The notes under the pieces: model-generated
Seen by the model: only the letters and a program-made list of their open reading frames with translations
Told to the model about the DNA's origin: nothing
Database searches by the model: none
In this document: positions 15,531-22,827 of the stretch, piece by piece
Position numbering within the stretch: the stretch's first letter is position 1
How the letters are laid out: the number at the start of each line of letters is the position of its first letter
NCBI GenBank assembly: GCA_949878885.1
Contig: CATLBN010000005.1
Span: 29,514 to 93,513, forward strand
Length of the DNA stretch: 64,000 nt
From: an uncultured Clostridia bacterium
GTDB taxonomy: Bacteria; Bacillota; Clostridia; Christensenellales; Borkfalkiaceae
Direction of reading: 5' to 3'
Made by a program: the position numbers and the translations under genes

Positions 15531-17129
15531 TTAATAAATATCCGGCAAATCGTTCAAAAACAAAACGGTATCTCCGTCGGCAAGATATCCCTTTAATTCT
15601 TCCTGTGCAGCGGCAAGCGTGGGTTTTAAAATCAGTTTTGCTCCGTCGCCGCCTGCGGACAAATACCCCTCTTTAACAGGCTGAACCAAAGTATCGCCTA
15701 CGAGTATTACCAAATCAAAGCCTACGAGTTCCGCTCCCAAAAGCGCGTTTTCGCTTTCTTCCAAAACGCCAAGTTCCACAAGCCCAGGCGTTACCGCTAT
15801 TTTTCTGCCGTTAAAGCTTTTTAAAACTTCCAGCGCAGCCGCAGCGCCTTTTACATTTGAATTGTAACCGTCGTCCAATATATTTACGCCGCCTGCCTTT
15901 ATAAGCTGCAGTCTGTGCTCTATAAATTCCAAATCTTTTATTGCCGAAGCTATTTCGCCGGGGGTCATACCAAGAGAATAAGCAACCTCAGCCGCAAGCG
16001 CTATATTTTGCGCCGCGTGCCTGCCCAAAAGCTTTGTGTGCGTACGCACGCGCGCTCCTCCGAGAGTAAGCGTAAAGCTGCAGCCTTCCGCGCTGCATTC
16101 AACTTCGGATAAGCAGTTCTGCTTAATCTTATCAACCCCGTACGACTCAAACAGCTCAAAACAATCTTCGGCAATTACGGCTTTAACTTTGGTTGCGGTA
16201 AGTATTTCTCCCTTTGCTTTAACAATGTTTTCAACTGTTTTAAAACTTTCCAAATGCTGCGGACAAATGCCCGTTATAACCGAATAATCGGGCGGACAAA
16301 ATTCGCAAAGTTCCGCAATATCTCCCACGTTGCGCGCACCCATTTCGGCTATAAAAATATCGTAATTTTCAAGCTCCGCCGAATTTACAGAAAGCGCAAG
16401 CCCCAACGGCGTATTGTGCGAACGCGGCGTTGACAACACTCTGAATTTTTGTGAAAGTAAATGCGATAAAATAATTTTTGTACTTGTTTTGCCGTAGCTG
16501 CCCGTAATACCTATAATTTTTAAGTTTGAATTTGCAAGTTTTTTCGAAGCCTTTTTAACAAAACTTCTGTTGTGCGGCACTTCGTAAATTTTTGCAACGG
16601 CGTTTGCAAGAAGAATAAGCGGAATAATGCAAAGCGGAAAAACCGACAGTGCAAAGTACCTTAAAACGTAAAATACGGTATTGCCCCACACTGCCGCCGC
16701 AAAATTTAAAAGCGTTACGGCAAAATAAACAAACGTTGCGGTACATAAAAACAAAACTACGTAAAGTCTTTTAAATCTCGGAGTAGGCGAAGCGGGCGAT
16801 TTAAGCGCAACTTTATTATCCGCCCAAATGTATAAAGCAAAAAATATTATATACGCCGAAAAACCGATAACGGCTGACCATTCGCCTGCAAAAGAAAAGC
16901 AAAGCGAGATTACCGAATACGAAAATACGCAAAGCAGCGCAAGCAGGCTGTGCCGCGTAAACGCAAGATTGCGTTTTTTACGGCACCACGCAAAAAATTT
17001 TGCGCCGCCGTATCCGCAGGACTGCAAAATACCTACGCACTTATACGAACACGCGCAAAGCAAAACAGCAAAGACAGCGGCGCATAAAACGCATTCTATT
17101 GTTTTTGGAACAGATATAAATATTCCCAT
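15531..17129 (-). CDS. murF: MurF-type UDP-MurNAc-tripeptide--D-Ala-D-Ala ligase with N-terminal membrane domain
   Basis: A 532-residue protein. The Mur-ligase part starts near residue 190: P-loop GITGSYGKTST at 197-207, FIAEMGARNVGDI in the central domain, and DDGYNSNVKG with TPGLVELG in the C-terminal domain. It would add D-Ala-D-Ala to the UDP-MurNAc tripeptide. The first ~175 residues hold about five hydrophobic helices absent from ordinary cytoplasmic MurF, so this copy is probably membrane-bound near the lipid I/II machinery. CGGAGT precedes the ATG, which lies 2 bases after the hydrolase gene. It could be a MurF paralogue; a second murF elsewhere cannot be excluded. Confidence 0.88.
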   Translation of the reverse strand: MGIFISVPKTIECVLCAAVFAVLLCACSYKCVGILQSCGYGGAKFFAWCRKKRNLAFTRHSLLALLCVFSYSVISLCFSFAGEWSAVIGFSAYIIFFALYIWADNKVALKSPASPTPRFKRLYVVLFLCTATFVYFAVTLLNFAAAVWGNTVFYVLRYFALSVFPLCIIPLILLANAVAKIYEVPHNRSFVKKASKKLANSNLKIIGITGSYGKTSTKIILSHLLSQKFRVLSTPRSHNTPLGLALSVNSAELENYDIFIAEMGARNVGDIAELCEFCPPDYSVITGICPQHLESFKTVENIVKAKGEILTATKVKAVIAEDCFELFESYGVDKIKQNCLSEVECSAEGCSFTLTLGGARVRTHTKLLGRHAAQNIALAAEVAYSLGMTPGEIASAIKDLEFIEHRLQLIKAGGVNILDDGYNSNVKGAAAALEVLKSFNGRKIAVTPGLVELGVLEESENALLGAELVGFDLVILVGDTLVQPVKEGYLSAGGDGAKLILKPTLAAAQEELKGYLADGDTVLFLNDLPDIY

Positions 17130-17131
17130 TG

Positions 17132-17854
17132 TTACTCCGATAAAAATTTGGTAATTTCAGAATTAAACGCACTGCTGTTTTCCGAAAAACAGAAGTGCCC
17201 GCAGCCTTTCATAATTTGCAAACGGCTGTTTTTTATAAGCGAATTAAAAATTTTTCCTTCTTCTTCCGGCGGCGTAACCGTATCGTTTTCGCCGTAAATC
17301 AAAAGCGTTTTATTCTTTATTTCTGCCGCAGCGGCTTTTAAATCCTCGTTAACTATTTTTTTATAACTCTCTTTCATTATAGGCGAAAGCTTTCTGTATT
17401 CCTCGCTTCCGAAGTGCTTTTCCGCAAACTTAGGGAACAGTTTTTTAACCCGTCTGTATGCCTTTACCCGCCGTATATATGCCGGCGAACGCGGTTTTAC
17501 AATACCTGCGCCCCCCGTAATTATAAGCTTTTCCGCGGCGGCACAGTTACTCGCCAGCAGTTTTAAAATCACTCTCGCACCGAACGAATGAGCAATAACG
17601 TGCGGTTTTTTAAGTCCCGCCGCTTTTATAAATTTTGCAAGCCACTCTGCGTAATCGTCAACCGACCACGGCATATCGCAAGGCTCGCTTGCGCCGAAAG
17701 AGGGAAAGTCCGGCGCGGTTATCCTGTAATACGCCGACAGCTCTTTAATCTGATAGTAAAAGCTTTCCTTTTTCGAGCCGAAGCCGTGCAGCAAAAGCAA
17801 ATCTTCGCCGCATCCTGCTCTTTGATAGGATACGAATTTACCGTCTATTAAAAT
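17132..17854 (-). CDS. Alpha/beta-hydrolase, probable AUU start codon
   Basis: A hydrolase-fold protein with oxyanion segment LLLLHGFG, nucleophile elbow AHSFGA (Ser), acid YGENDTVTPPEE and a C-terminal GCGHF histidine, so the Ser-Asp-His triad is complete. The substrate is unknown. The homologous N-terminal strand (ILIDGKFVSYQRAG) has no ATG, GTG or TTG, and an in-frame stop lies at 17869. The first usable codon after AAAGGAG is ATT at 17854, one base past the rimI stop; this gives 240 residues. A TTG at 17800 is the alternative but would remove the first beta-strand. Confidence 0.75.
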   Translation of the reverse strand: MLIDGKFVSYQRAGCGEDLLLLHGFGSKKESFYYQIKELSAYYRITAPDFPSFGASEPCDMPWSVDDYAEWLAKFIKAAGLKKPHVIAHSFGARVILKLLASNCAAAEKLIITGGAGIVKPRSPAYIRRVKAYRRVKKLFPKFAEKHFGSEEYRKLSPIMKESYKKIVNEDLKAAAAEIKNKTLLIYGENDTVTPPEEEGKIFNSLIKNSRLQIMKGCGHFCFSENSSAFNSEITKFLSE

Positions 17855-17855
17855 T

Positions 17856-18290
17856 TTACAGCTCCTTTACCATTACCAAACAGTCTTCGCCGTCGGAATA
17901 GTACCTTGTACGGGCATAAACGCCCGCAAATCCGTTTTTTAAATAAAGTTCCATTGCCGCGGCGTTTGAAACGCGCACTTCCAAAAAAACTTTTTTAATG
18001 TTTTTGGTTTTTGCAAGTTGAATAAGCGCGTTTAAAATCGCCGTGCCTACGCCGCTGTGCCTGTAAGCTTCGGATACGGCAATATTGTCTATATCCGCGC
18101 TGTCGTCGGCAAAAGTAATTCCGCCGTAACCTATAATCTCTGCGCCGTCTTCCGCAAGCACGCCCGTAAAGTTATCCGATTCAAAGCTTGAAGCCAGCAT
18201 TTTAAAGCTCCAAGGCTCTTGCGGAAAACATTCTTTTTCCATCTCGGATATGCTTAAAATATCTTCGTATTTCCAAAGTCTAATTTCCAA
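17856..18290 (-). CDS. rimI: Ribosomal protein S18-alanine N-acetyltransferase RimI
   Basis: A 144-residue GNAT acetyltransferase. The acetyl-CoA loop RHSGVGTA and the helix after it are clear, and FLEVRVSNAAAMELYLKNGF is the RimI signature with the conserved Asn and Tyr region. It overlaps tsaB by 11 bases and is followed after one base by the hydrolase, so the run is one operon. The position beside tsaB and tsaE is typical. S18 itself is not encoded in this window. Confidence 0.92.
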   Translation of the reverse strand: MEIRLWKYEDILSISEMEKECFPQEPWSFKMLASSFESDNFTGVLAEDGAEIIGYGGITFADDSADIDNIAVSEAYRHSGVGTAILNALIQLAKTKNIKKVFLEVRVSNAAAMELYLKNGFAGVYARTRYYSDGEDCLVMVKEL

Positions 18291-18888
18291 GCCGCGCCTC
18301 CTCCGCCTGACTTTTTCTAACGTAAAGCGCCTCTATATTGTCGGATAATTTACTTTCATTGCGGCATATTGCGGGGTGTAAGCAGTTTTTTATATCTAAT
18401 TTCAAATAATTGTCAAAAGGCAAATCTTCAAAACCGTAAAGCGGCAAACCGAGGTTTTTAACGGCTTCGCCGCTCAAATACGCAGGTTCCGAAATTACGT
18501 TTTTATCTTTGCCGTAACCGCAAACATAATAATACGAATGCGCCGCGTCTATAACAACCGCAAACCTTTCGTTCTTCACATTATATGCAATCAAATCAAA
18601 CGAGGTTACGCCTAAAAGCGGCTTGCCTGCGGCAAGCGCAAATCCCTTTGCCGAGGCTATGCCTATCCTTATTCCCGTAAACGAACCGGGACCGGTGACC
18701 GCCGCAAAAAAATCGCATTCTTCGGCGCGCAAACACGCTTCGTTAAGCGCCGCGTCTATTTCGTCCATTAATATTACGGAATGGCGCATAGCGCAGTCCG
18801 CCAAGTGCCTTACAACCGTTTTACCGCCTTTTTGCGCAACTACGGTAAGATAGCGCGACGAAGTGTCTATTCCCAAAAAATTACTCAT
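18280..18888 (-). CDS. tsaB: tRNA t6A biosynthesis protein TsaB
   Basis: A 202-residue ASKHA-fold pseudo-enzyme that scaffolds TsaD and TsaE in making N6-threonylcarbamoyladenosine at tRNA position 37. ILGIDTSS-like NFLGIDTSSRY begins it and GPGSFTGIRIG is the signature. It overlaps tsaE by 8 bases. TsaD and TsaC, needed for the same reaction, are not in the window. Confidence 0.93.
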   Translation of the reverse strand: MSNFLGIDTSSRYLTVVAQKGGKTVVRHLADCAMRHSVILMDEIDAALNEACLRAEECDFFAAVTGPGSFTGIRIGIASAKGFALAAGKPLLGVTSFDLIAYNVKNERFAVVIDAAHSYYYVCGYGKDKNVISEPAYLSGEAVKNLGLPLYGFEDLPFDNYLKLDIKNCLHPAICRNESKLSDNIEALYVRKSQAEEARLGN

Positions 18889-19285
18889 AAATTATCCGCC
18901 GCTCCTCCTTACCCGTCTTTTCTATAACAACGCTTTTTACATCAGGCGGCAAAACTTCGGCAATGTTCTGCGCCCATTCTATAACGCAAATTCCGTCCGC
19001 ATAAAAATAATCGGTCAATCCCAAAGCTTCCGCCTGAGCGCCGTTTTTCAAACGGTAGCAGTCAAAGTGAAAAAGCTTTCCGCCGTAATCGTTCATATAC
19101 GCGTAGGTCGGGCTTAAAATTTCGTCTTTTATGCCCAACCCCTTTGCCAAACCTTTGCAAAACACGGTTTTGCCGGCTCCCATTTCTCCTTTTAAAACAA
19201 CCACGTCTCCGCCATTCAACGTTTTAGAATAGCTTTCGCCGAAAGCCTGAGTGTCGGCGGCGCCGCGTGAAATAAATATTGCCAT
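18881..19285 (-). CDS. tsaE: tRNA t6A biosynthesis ATPase TsaE
   Basis: A 134-residue P-loop ATPase. Walker A is GEMGAGKTVFCKGL near residues 34-47; LSPTYAYMNDY and LFHFDCYRL follow as in the family. It drives the TsaB-TsaD catalytic cycle. It is the first gene of an overlapping operon running into tsaB, rimI, the hydrolase, murF, ddl and icd. Confidence 0.94.
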   Translation of the reverse strand: MAIFISRGAADTQAFGESYSKTLNGGDVVVLKGEMGAGKTVFCKGLAKGLGIKDEILSPTYAYMNDYGGKLFHFDCYRLKNGAQAEALGLTDYFYADGICVIEWAQNIAEVLPPDVKSVVIEKTGKEERRIIYE

Positions 19286-19342
19286 ACGGCTACATTATAC
19301 CCCCGAACGCCGCTTTTTGCAATAATTTTTTTATTAATTATA

Positions 19343-19372
19343 AAAGAGATAGAAATTACCTTCTATCTCTTT
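19343..19372. terminator. Terminator between the DUF1292 gene and tsaE
   Basis: A perfect 12-bp stem (19343-19354 with 19361-19372), 6-base loop, T-rich on the minus strand. It ends the ruvX-DUF1292 mRNA. Confidence 0.8.
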
Positions 19373-19409
19373 AAAACCAATATAGCAAATCTGTTTACGC
19401 GCCGTAATT

Positions 19410-19724
19410 TTAGTTTTCCAAACCGTTATCGTCCAAGTCCGCTTCGCCCTCTGTTTCTTTAATATAAAAATCGAAAACTTCGTTTAAAAGATTTTCGTCT
19501 TCTATGGTGTCCAAAGTGCCGGCTTCTTCGTTATAAACAAATATCATAACTTCGTCTTCGGCAATATCTTCGTTGGGTTCTGCGGCAAGCAGCAGCGCAT
19601 ATTTTACGCCTTTATATTCCGTAACGTCCAAAAGCTTGCAGTTTACTATTTTTCCTTCTTCGTCTACAAGTTCCACAAGTTCGTTTTCGTCTTCCAACTC
19701 GTTGTCAAGTTCTTTCTCGCTCAT
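19410..19724 (-). CDS. DUF1292 protein (YrzB-like)
   Basis: A 104-residue, strongly acidic protein. The central block with VDEEGKIVNCKLLDVTEYKG and DEVMIFVYNE matches the DUF1292 family, a small fold of unknown function that is nearly always next to ruvX in Bacillota, as here. It overlaps the ruvX end by 4 bases and lies before a terminator. The acidic N-terminus and C-terminus look flexible. No catalytic residues can be named. Confidence 0.85.
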   Translation of the reverse strand: MSEKELDNELEDENELVELVDEEGKIVNCKLLDVTEYKGVKYALLLAAEPNEDIAEDEVMIFVYNEEAGTLDTIEDENLLNEVFDFYIKETEGEADLDDNGLEN

Positions 19725-20149
19725 TTTTTATCTCCTTTTCGCAGTTTATCCAAAAATCCGTCCAAAATATTTGCGGCAGCCAAAGCGTCTACGCAGTTTT
19801 TGCGCTTTTCTCTGCGCATACCTTCGCTAATCAAAGTTTGATGCGCCATAATAGTTGTAAACCTTTCGTCCTCGCAATAAACGGGCAAATTGATTTCAGC
19901 TTTCAAAGCGTTTATAAAATTGCGTGTTTTAACCGTTTGCACCGCTTCGGTACCGTCGAAATTAACAGGCAAACCGCAAACAACCGCCGTTGCGCCCTTT
20001 TGCTTTACAATATCGGCAAGCGCCGCAATATCGTTTGCAAAACCTTTTCTGAAATATGTTTCAGATGGCAGCGCGTAAGTATTAAACGGGTCGGATACGG
20101 CAATTCCTATCCTCTTATCGCCTATGTCAAAAGCAATAAACCTTTCCAT
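19721..20149 (-). CDS. ruvX: RuvX/YqgF-family nuclease
   Basis: A 142-residue RNase H-fold protein with FDIGDKRIGIAVSD at the N-terminus, VCGLPVNFDGTE in the middle and DERFTT followed by a final Asp-containing helix. The family has been linked both to Holliday junction resolution and to 16S rRNA 5' maturation; the latter is the better supported role in E. coli. It is coupled to the DUF1292 gene. Confidence 0.92.
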   Translation of the reverse strand: MERFIAFDIGDKRIGIAVSDPFNTYALPSETYFRKGFANDIAALADIVKQKGATAVVCGLPVNFDGTEAVQTVKTRNFINALKAEINLPVYCEDERFTTIMAHQTLISEGMRREKRKNCVDALAAANILDGFLDKLRKGDKK

Positions 20150-20215
20150 AAATTTATTATAGCACTTGTGCGCGCTATTTTCAAGCGATTGCGGTACTTA
20201 CGCTGAAAATAACCG

Positions 20216-20243
20216 CAAGCCCCGCCTGAATAAGCGGGGCTTG
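20216..20243 (-). terminator. Terminator of the 20253-20438 gene
   Basis: A perfect 10-bp stem (20216-20225 with 20234-20243) just after the stop codon. The minus-strand T-tract is moderate. Confidence 0.7.
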
Positions 20244-20252
20244 CAGCTTTAA

Positions 20253-20438
20253 TCAGTTAGATGCAGCTTTTTCGCCGGCGTCTTCCAACTGTTCGAGTTT
20301 GCTGTCAATATACTGTTCTGCTTTTTTCATAATATCTTCTTGGTTCTTTTTAACCAAATTTAAAAGCTTGCAGTTATTTGCAACCAAAAGAGCGCCGCCT
20401 GCCATACCTACGGCAAGTCCAAAAATAAACTTTTCCAC
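20253..20438 (-). CDS. Hypothetical small membrane-associated protein
   Basis: Sixty-one residues. One hydrophobic, Gly-rich helix (FIFGLAVGMAGGALLVANNC) is followed by a charged amphipathic helix with Lys and Glu. The start is GTG 20438 because AAGGAG lies 5 bases before it; a reading seven residues longer from further upstream would overlap that site. The layout resembles small membrane-anchored coiled-coil proteins. No family recognised. Confidence 0.65.
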   Translation of the reverse strand: MEKFIFGLAVGMAGGALLVANNCKLLNLVKKNQEDIMKKAEQYIDSKLEQLEDAGEKAASN

Positions 20439-20534
20439 TTTATCTCCTTGTATCGGCAAGTATGCCTTATTACAAGTATGAGCGGCGTTACAATAAATAT
20501 TAATGTAAAAATTTGCCTAAACGCGGCGTGCAAA

Positions 20535-21137
20535 TCAGTTTTGCAAATTTTTTACCTGCAATCTCAAAAGCATATTTTCGTCCGTTAGCCTTTTGATAAG
20601 AGTTGCAAGCCTTTTGTTTTCTTCTTTAAGCGAAGTTGCCAACTTGTCGTAAAGCCCGTTAATTTCTTCTTCTATGCGCTTTCTGGCTTCGTCCGTACCG
20701 TTTTCTATTCCGCACTCGCGCATAAGCCTTTCGATACGTTCGGGCTGTTTAGATGCAACGTTACGGTATTTGTTTTGGTATCTTAACATAAGCCTGTCGT
20801 CGCCTTTGCTCAAATTCATAACCGCGCGGCGCACCGATATGCCGCGGCTTTTCTGTGTTAAAATTTCCTTTAAAATTTTATCCGTTTCCAATTCCGAAAA
20901 CGGCACAATCTTTTCCGCCTTTAAATCCGTATCCTTTAACATTCTGCGCACTCTGTCGTCGCCGGTGCTTCTTAAAAGAGCGTAATAATAATTGCGTACG
21001 CTACCTTTTGCCCTGCCGGACTTATGAGCATATTGCGCAAACAGCGACGAAAGTGTTTTGCCGTCTTTTTTTCCGTCCGCCACAAATTCCACCAACGATT
21101 TAGCTTCATCTTCCGTATAGCCGTTTATTTTATTCAT
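20535..21137 (-). CDS. SANT/Myb-like DNA-binding protein with C-terminal coiled coil
   Basis: Two hundred residues, starting at ATG 21137 behind AGGAGG. The first ~55 residues (GYTEDEAKSLVEFV, then GRAKGSVRNYYYALLR) look like a SANT/Myb three-helix unit. A basic middle segment follows, and the last 50 residues form a heptad-rich coiled coil (LKEENKRLATLIKRLTDEN). This arrangement resembles the RsfA/YlbO prespore regulators of Bacillus, but the similarity is from pattern only. Monocistronic. Confidence 0.55.
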   Translation of the reverse strand: MNKINGYTEDEAKSLVEFVADGKKDGKTLSSLFAQYAHKSGRAKGSVRNYYYALLRSTGDDRVRRMLKDTDLKAEKIVPFSELETDKILKEILTQKSRGISVRRAVMNLSKGDDRLMLRYQNKYRNVASKQPERIERLMRECGIENGTDEARKRIEEEINGLYDKLATSLKEENKRLATLIKRLTDENMLLRLQVKNLQN

Positions 21138-21223
21138 AAATGCCTCCTGTACGGGCAATTTATTGACATAATTTTATCTTAATATTCATTAAATAATAGA
21201 AAAGATATTTTACGGGTTAAATT

Positions 21224-22150
21224 ATGCGAATTTATTTTTTATCTTACAAGCCCGCCATTTTAAAGCTTAACGGGCTTTATATAGGCGGCATAGACCTTTT
21301 TGAAAAACATATAGAAATAGACCTGTCCGACAGTGTTCTTGCCGAAATTGTACCGGGAGAAAACCTGCAGCCCGTAAATTTTTTTATAAACGAACGCCTG
21401 CTTTTTGCACCGCCGGAATATATGGACGTATATTTAATGGAAAACGAAGCGCTTATATATATACGGGAATACGGTAACAAGTCGCTGAATATTTCCGTTA
21501 TTGCCCAAACGCGCTTTTGCGGCAATCTCGTAACGGTGTTTTCGCAAGGGGGCGTTTACGTTTCCGTAGAGGGCGGCGATTACAAGCTTTATCCTCTGTC
21601 TAACAAATTCCGCTCCGCATTGCTTGAAGAACAAACTATTTCGGGCTTGCCCGTACTTGCCGTCCGCGGCGGAAATTCACTGCTGATTTTATCGGACAGC
21701 GGTAAAAAAATCTTTTTGAACGACGTTGAAAGCGCTTCGTTCGGAAACGATTTAAACGTTCGCATAGCGTTTGAAACCTGCACGGCGGCAAAAGCCGACT
21801 GCACTTATTATTACGACGGAGAAAAGCTTGTGCTACAAACCAGCCGAACCGTAGAAACCCACAAGCCCGAAAAAAACGTTTTACACTTTGCGTTTTTCGA
21901 AAGCGTGCTTACCTGCGGCGATTTTGCCGAATATCTTTCCGACGAGCTGAAACCAAAAGCAAACGTTATGAAAAGTTATTTGGGCGAATTTGTAAGCGTA
22001 ACCGTACCAACCGAAAAGTTTTATGCCGTACACGGCGATATTCGGGCGGCGGGATTGGTTTACCCCAAAGCAAGCAATCTTTTTGAAGTAAAATATTTTG
22101 CGGTTGATATCGAAAACAGCAAAATAAGCAACGTTTTCCCCGTTGAATAA
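21224..22150 (+). CDS. Hypothetical 308-residue protein
   Basis: I do not recognise a family. The sequence alternates short hydrophobic strands and charged turns, suggesting an all-beta or repeat-like fold, with two similar-looking halves not proven to be repeats. There is no signal peptide or membrane helix. It reads MRIYFLSYKPAILKLNGLYI at the start, reminiscent of a domain that holds a folded beta N-terminus (PEGA-like GLYIG). The promoter and ribosome binding site are not strong. It is transcribed alone on the plus strand, opposite the SANT-like gene, and ends before a terminator pair. Confidence 0.7.
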   Translation: MRIYFLSYKPAILKLNGLYIGGIDLFEKHIEIDLSDSVLAEIVPGENLQPVNFFINERLLFAPPEYMDVYLMENEALIYIREYGNKSLNISVIAQTRFCGNLVTVFSQGGVYVSVEGGDYKLYPLSNKFRSALLEEQTISGLPVLAVRGGNSLLILSDSGKKIFLNDVESASFGNDLNVRIAFETCTAAKADCTYYYDGEKLVLQTSRTVETHKPEKNVLHFAFFESVLTCGDFAEYLSDELKPKANVMKSYLGEFVSVTVPTEKFYAVHGDIRAAGLVYPKASNLFEVKYFAVDIENSKISNVFPVE

Positions 22151-22157
22151 ATAAAAT

Positions 22158-22244
22158 GCCCCGTATAAAAACGGGGCTTACCATATGGAATTAAAAACGT
22201 ACGATTATAAAAACCTCTCGAACACTTTTGTTCGAGAGGTTTTT
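22158..22244 (+). terminator. Two consecutive terminator hairpins
   Basis: The first stem pairs 22158-22164 with 22171-22177. The second is a perfect 15-bp stem (22209-22223 with 22230-22244) ending in TTTTTACT. The following 177 bases to 22421 hold no gene that I can support; a 7-base inverted repeat (GCTCATA/TATGAGC) and a repeated ACGCCTA were noticed there. Confidence 0.85.
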
Positions 22245-22421
22245 ACTATAGCAGTTAAGTAATTTTTATCTTTTAAATAATTCCATAACGGCTCATATTT
22301 ACTCATTCTTTAACGCCTAGCTAAATTACTGATTATCCACGCCTAATACGTTTTTGCTTGCGGTTTACCTAATATTCCCTATGAGCATTACGATAAAACG
22401 GCGCTTTTTTATTCGGTTTAA

Positions 22422-22766
22422 TTATTCTATTACGATATTGCATTTTTTGGGTTTAACTTTGTCGTAAGTTACAACAACTTTATCGCCTATACCGAACGGA
22501 AGTTTTTCTAAGAACGCATTGTTTGCAGCCTGCAAATCGCTTAAAATTCCCAAATTCCAGCCTATTTTGTCTTTAACAACCGCAACAAGCTGTTTTTCAA
22601 CGCCTTCTACGCTTATGTAAACTTTGTAATTAAGCGTAACGCTTGCCAAAAAGCCTATGCCCACGCGCGAATAGCCTGCGTACTCGCACTGCTGTATAAC
22701 GCCTTCTGCCTTAGCTTCGTTTTCGGGTTTGATTTTAATTTGTTTATAACGTATTCCTTTTGCCAT
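22422..22766 (-). CDS. Hypothetical 114-residue protein
   Basis: Starts at ATG 22766 behind AAGGAG; a longer reading overlaps the DUF2207 gene end and has no ribosome binding site. The body is a Lys-rich basic protein with several beta-strand-like segments (GVIQQCEYAGYSRVGIGF, KVYISVEGVEKQLVAVVKD). No known domain is recognised. It is the last gene of the DtxR-DUF2207 transcription unit by position, 61 bases after DUF2207. Confidence 0.65.
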   Translation of the reverse strand: MAKGIRYKQIKIKPENEAKAEGVIQQCEYAGYSRVGIGFLASVTLNYKVYISVEGVEKQLVAVVKDKIGWNLGILSDLQAANNAFLEKLPFGIGDKVVVTYDKVKPKKCNIVIE

Positions 22767-22827
22767 ATTCCACTCCTTGATTTTAATAATATTATTATAA
22801 TTCAAATAATAAATTTTGTCAACACTA

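Noticed and set aside
22245..22421. Possible structured RNA from the GCTCATA/TATGAGC pair and repeated ACGCCTA
   Set aside because: The pairing is only 7 bases over about 90 bases and there is no promoter or terminator of its own.
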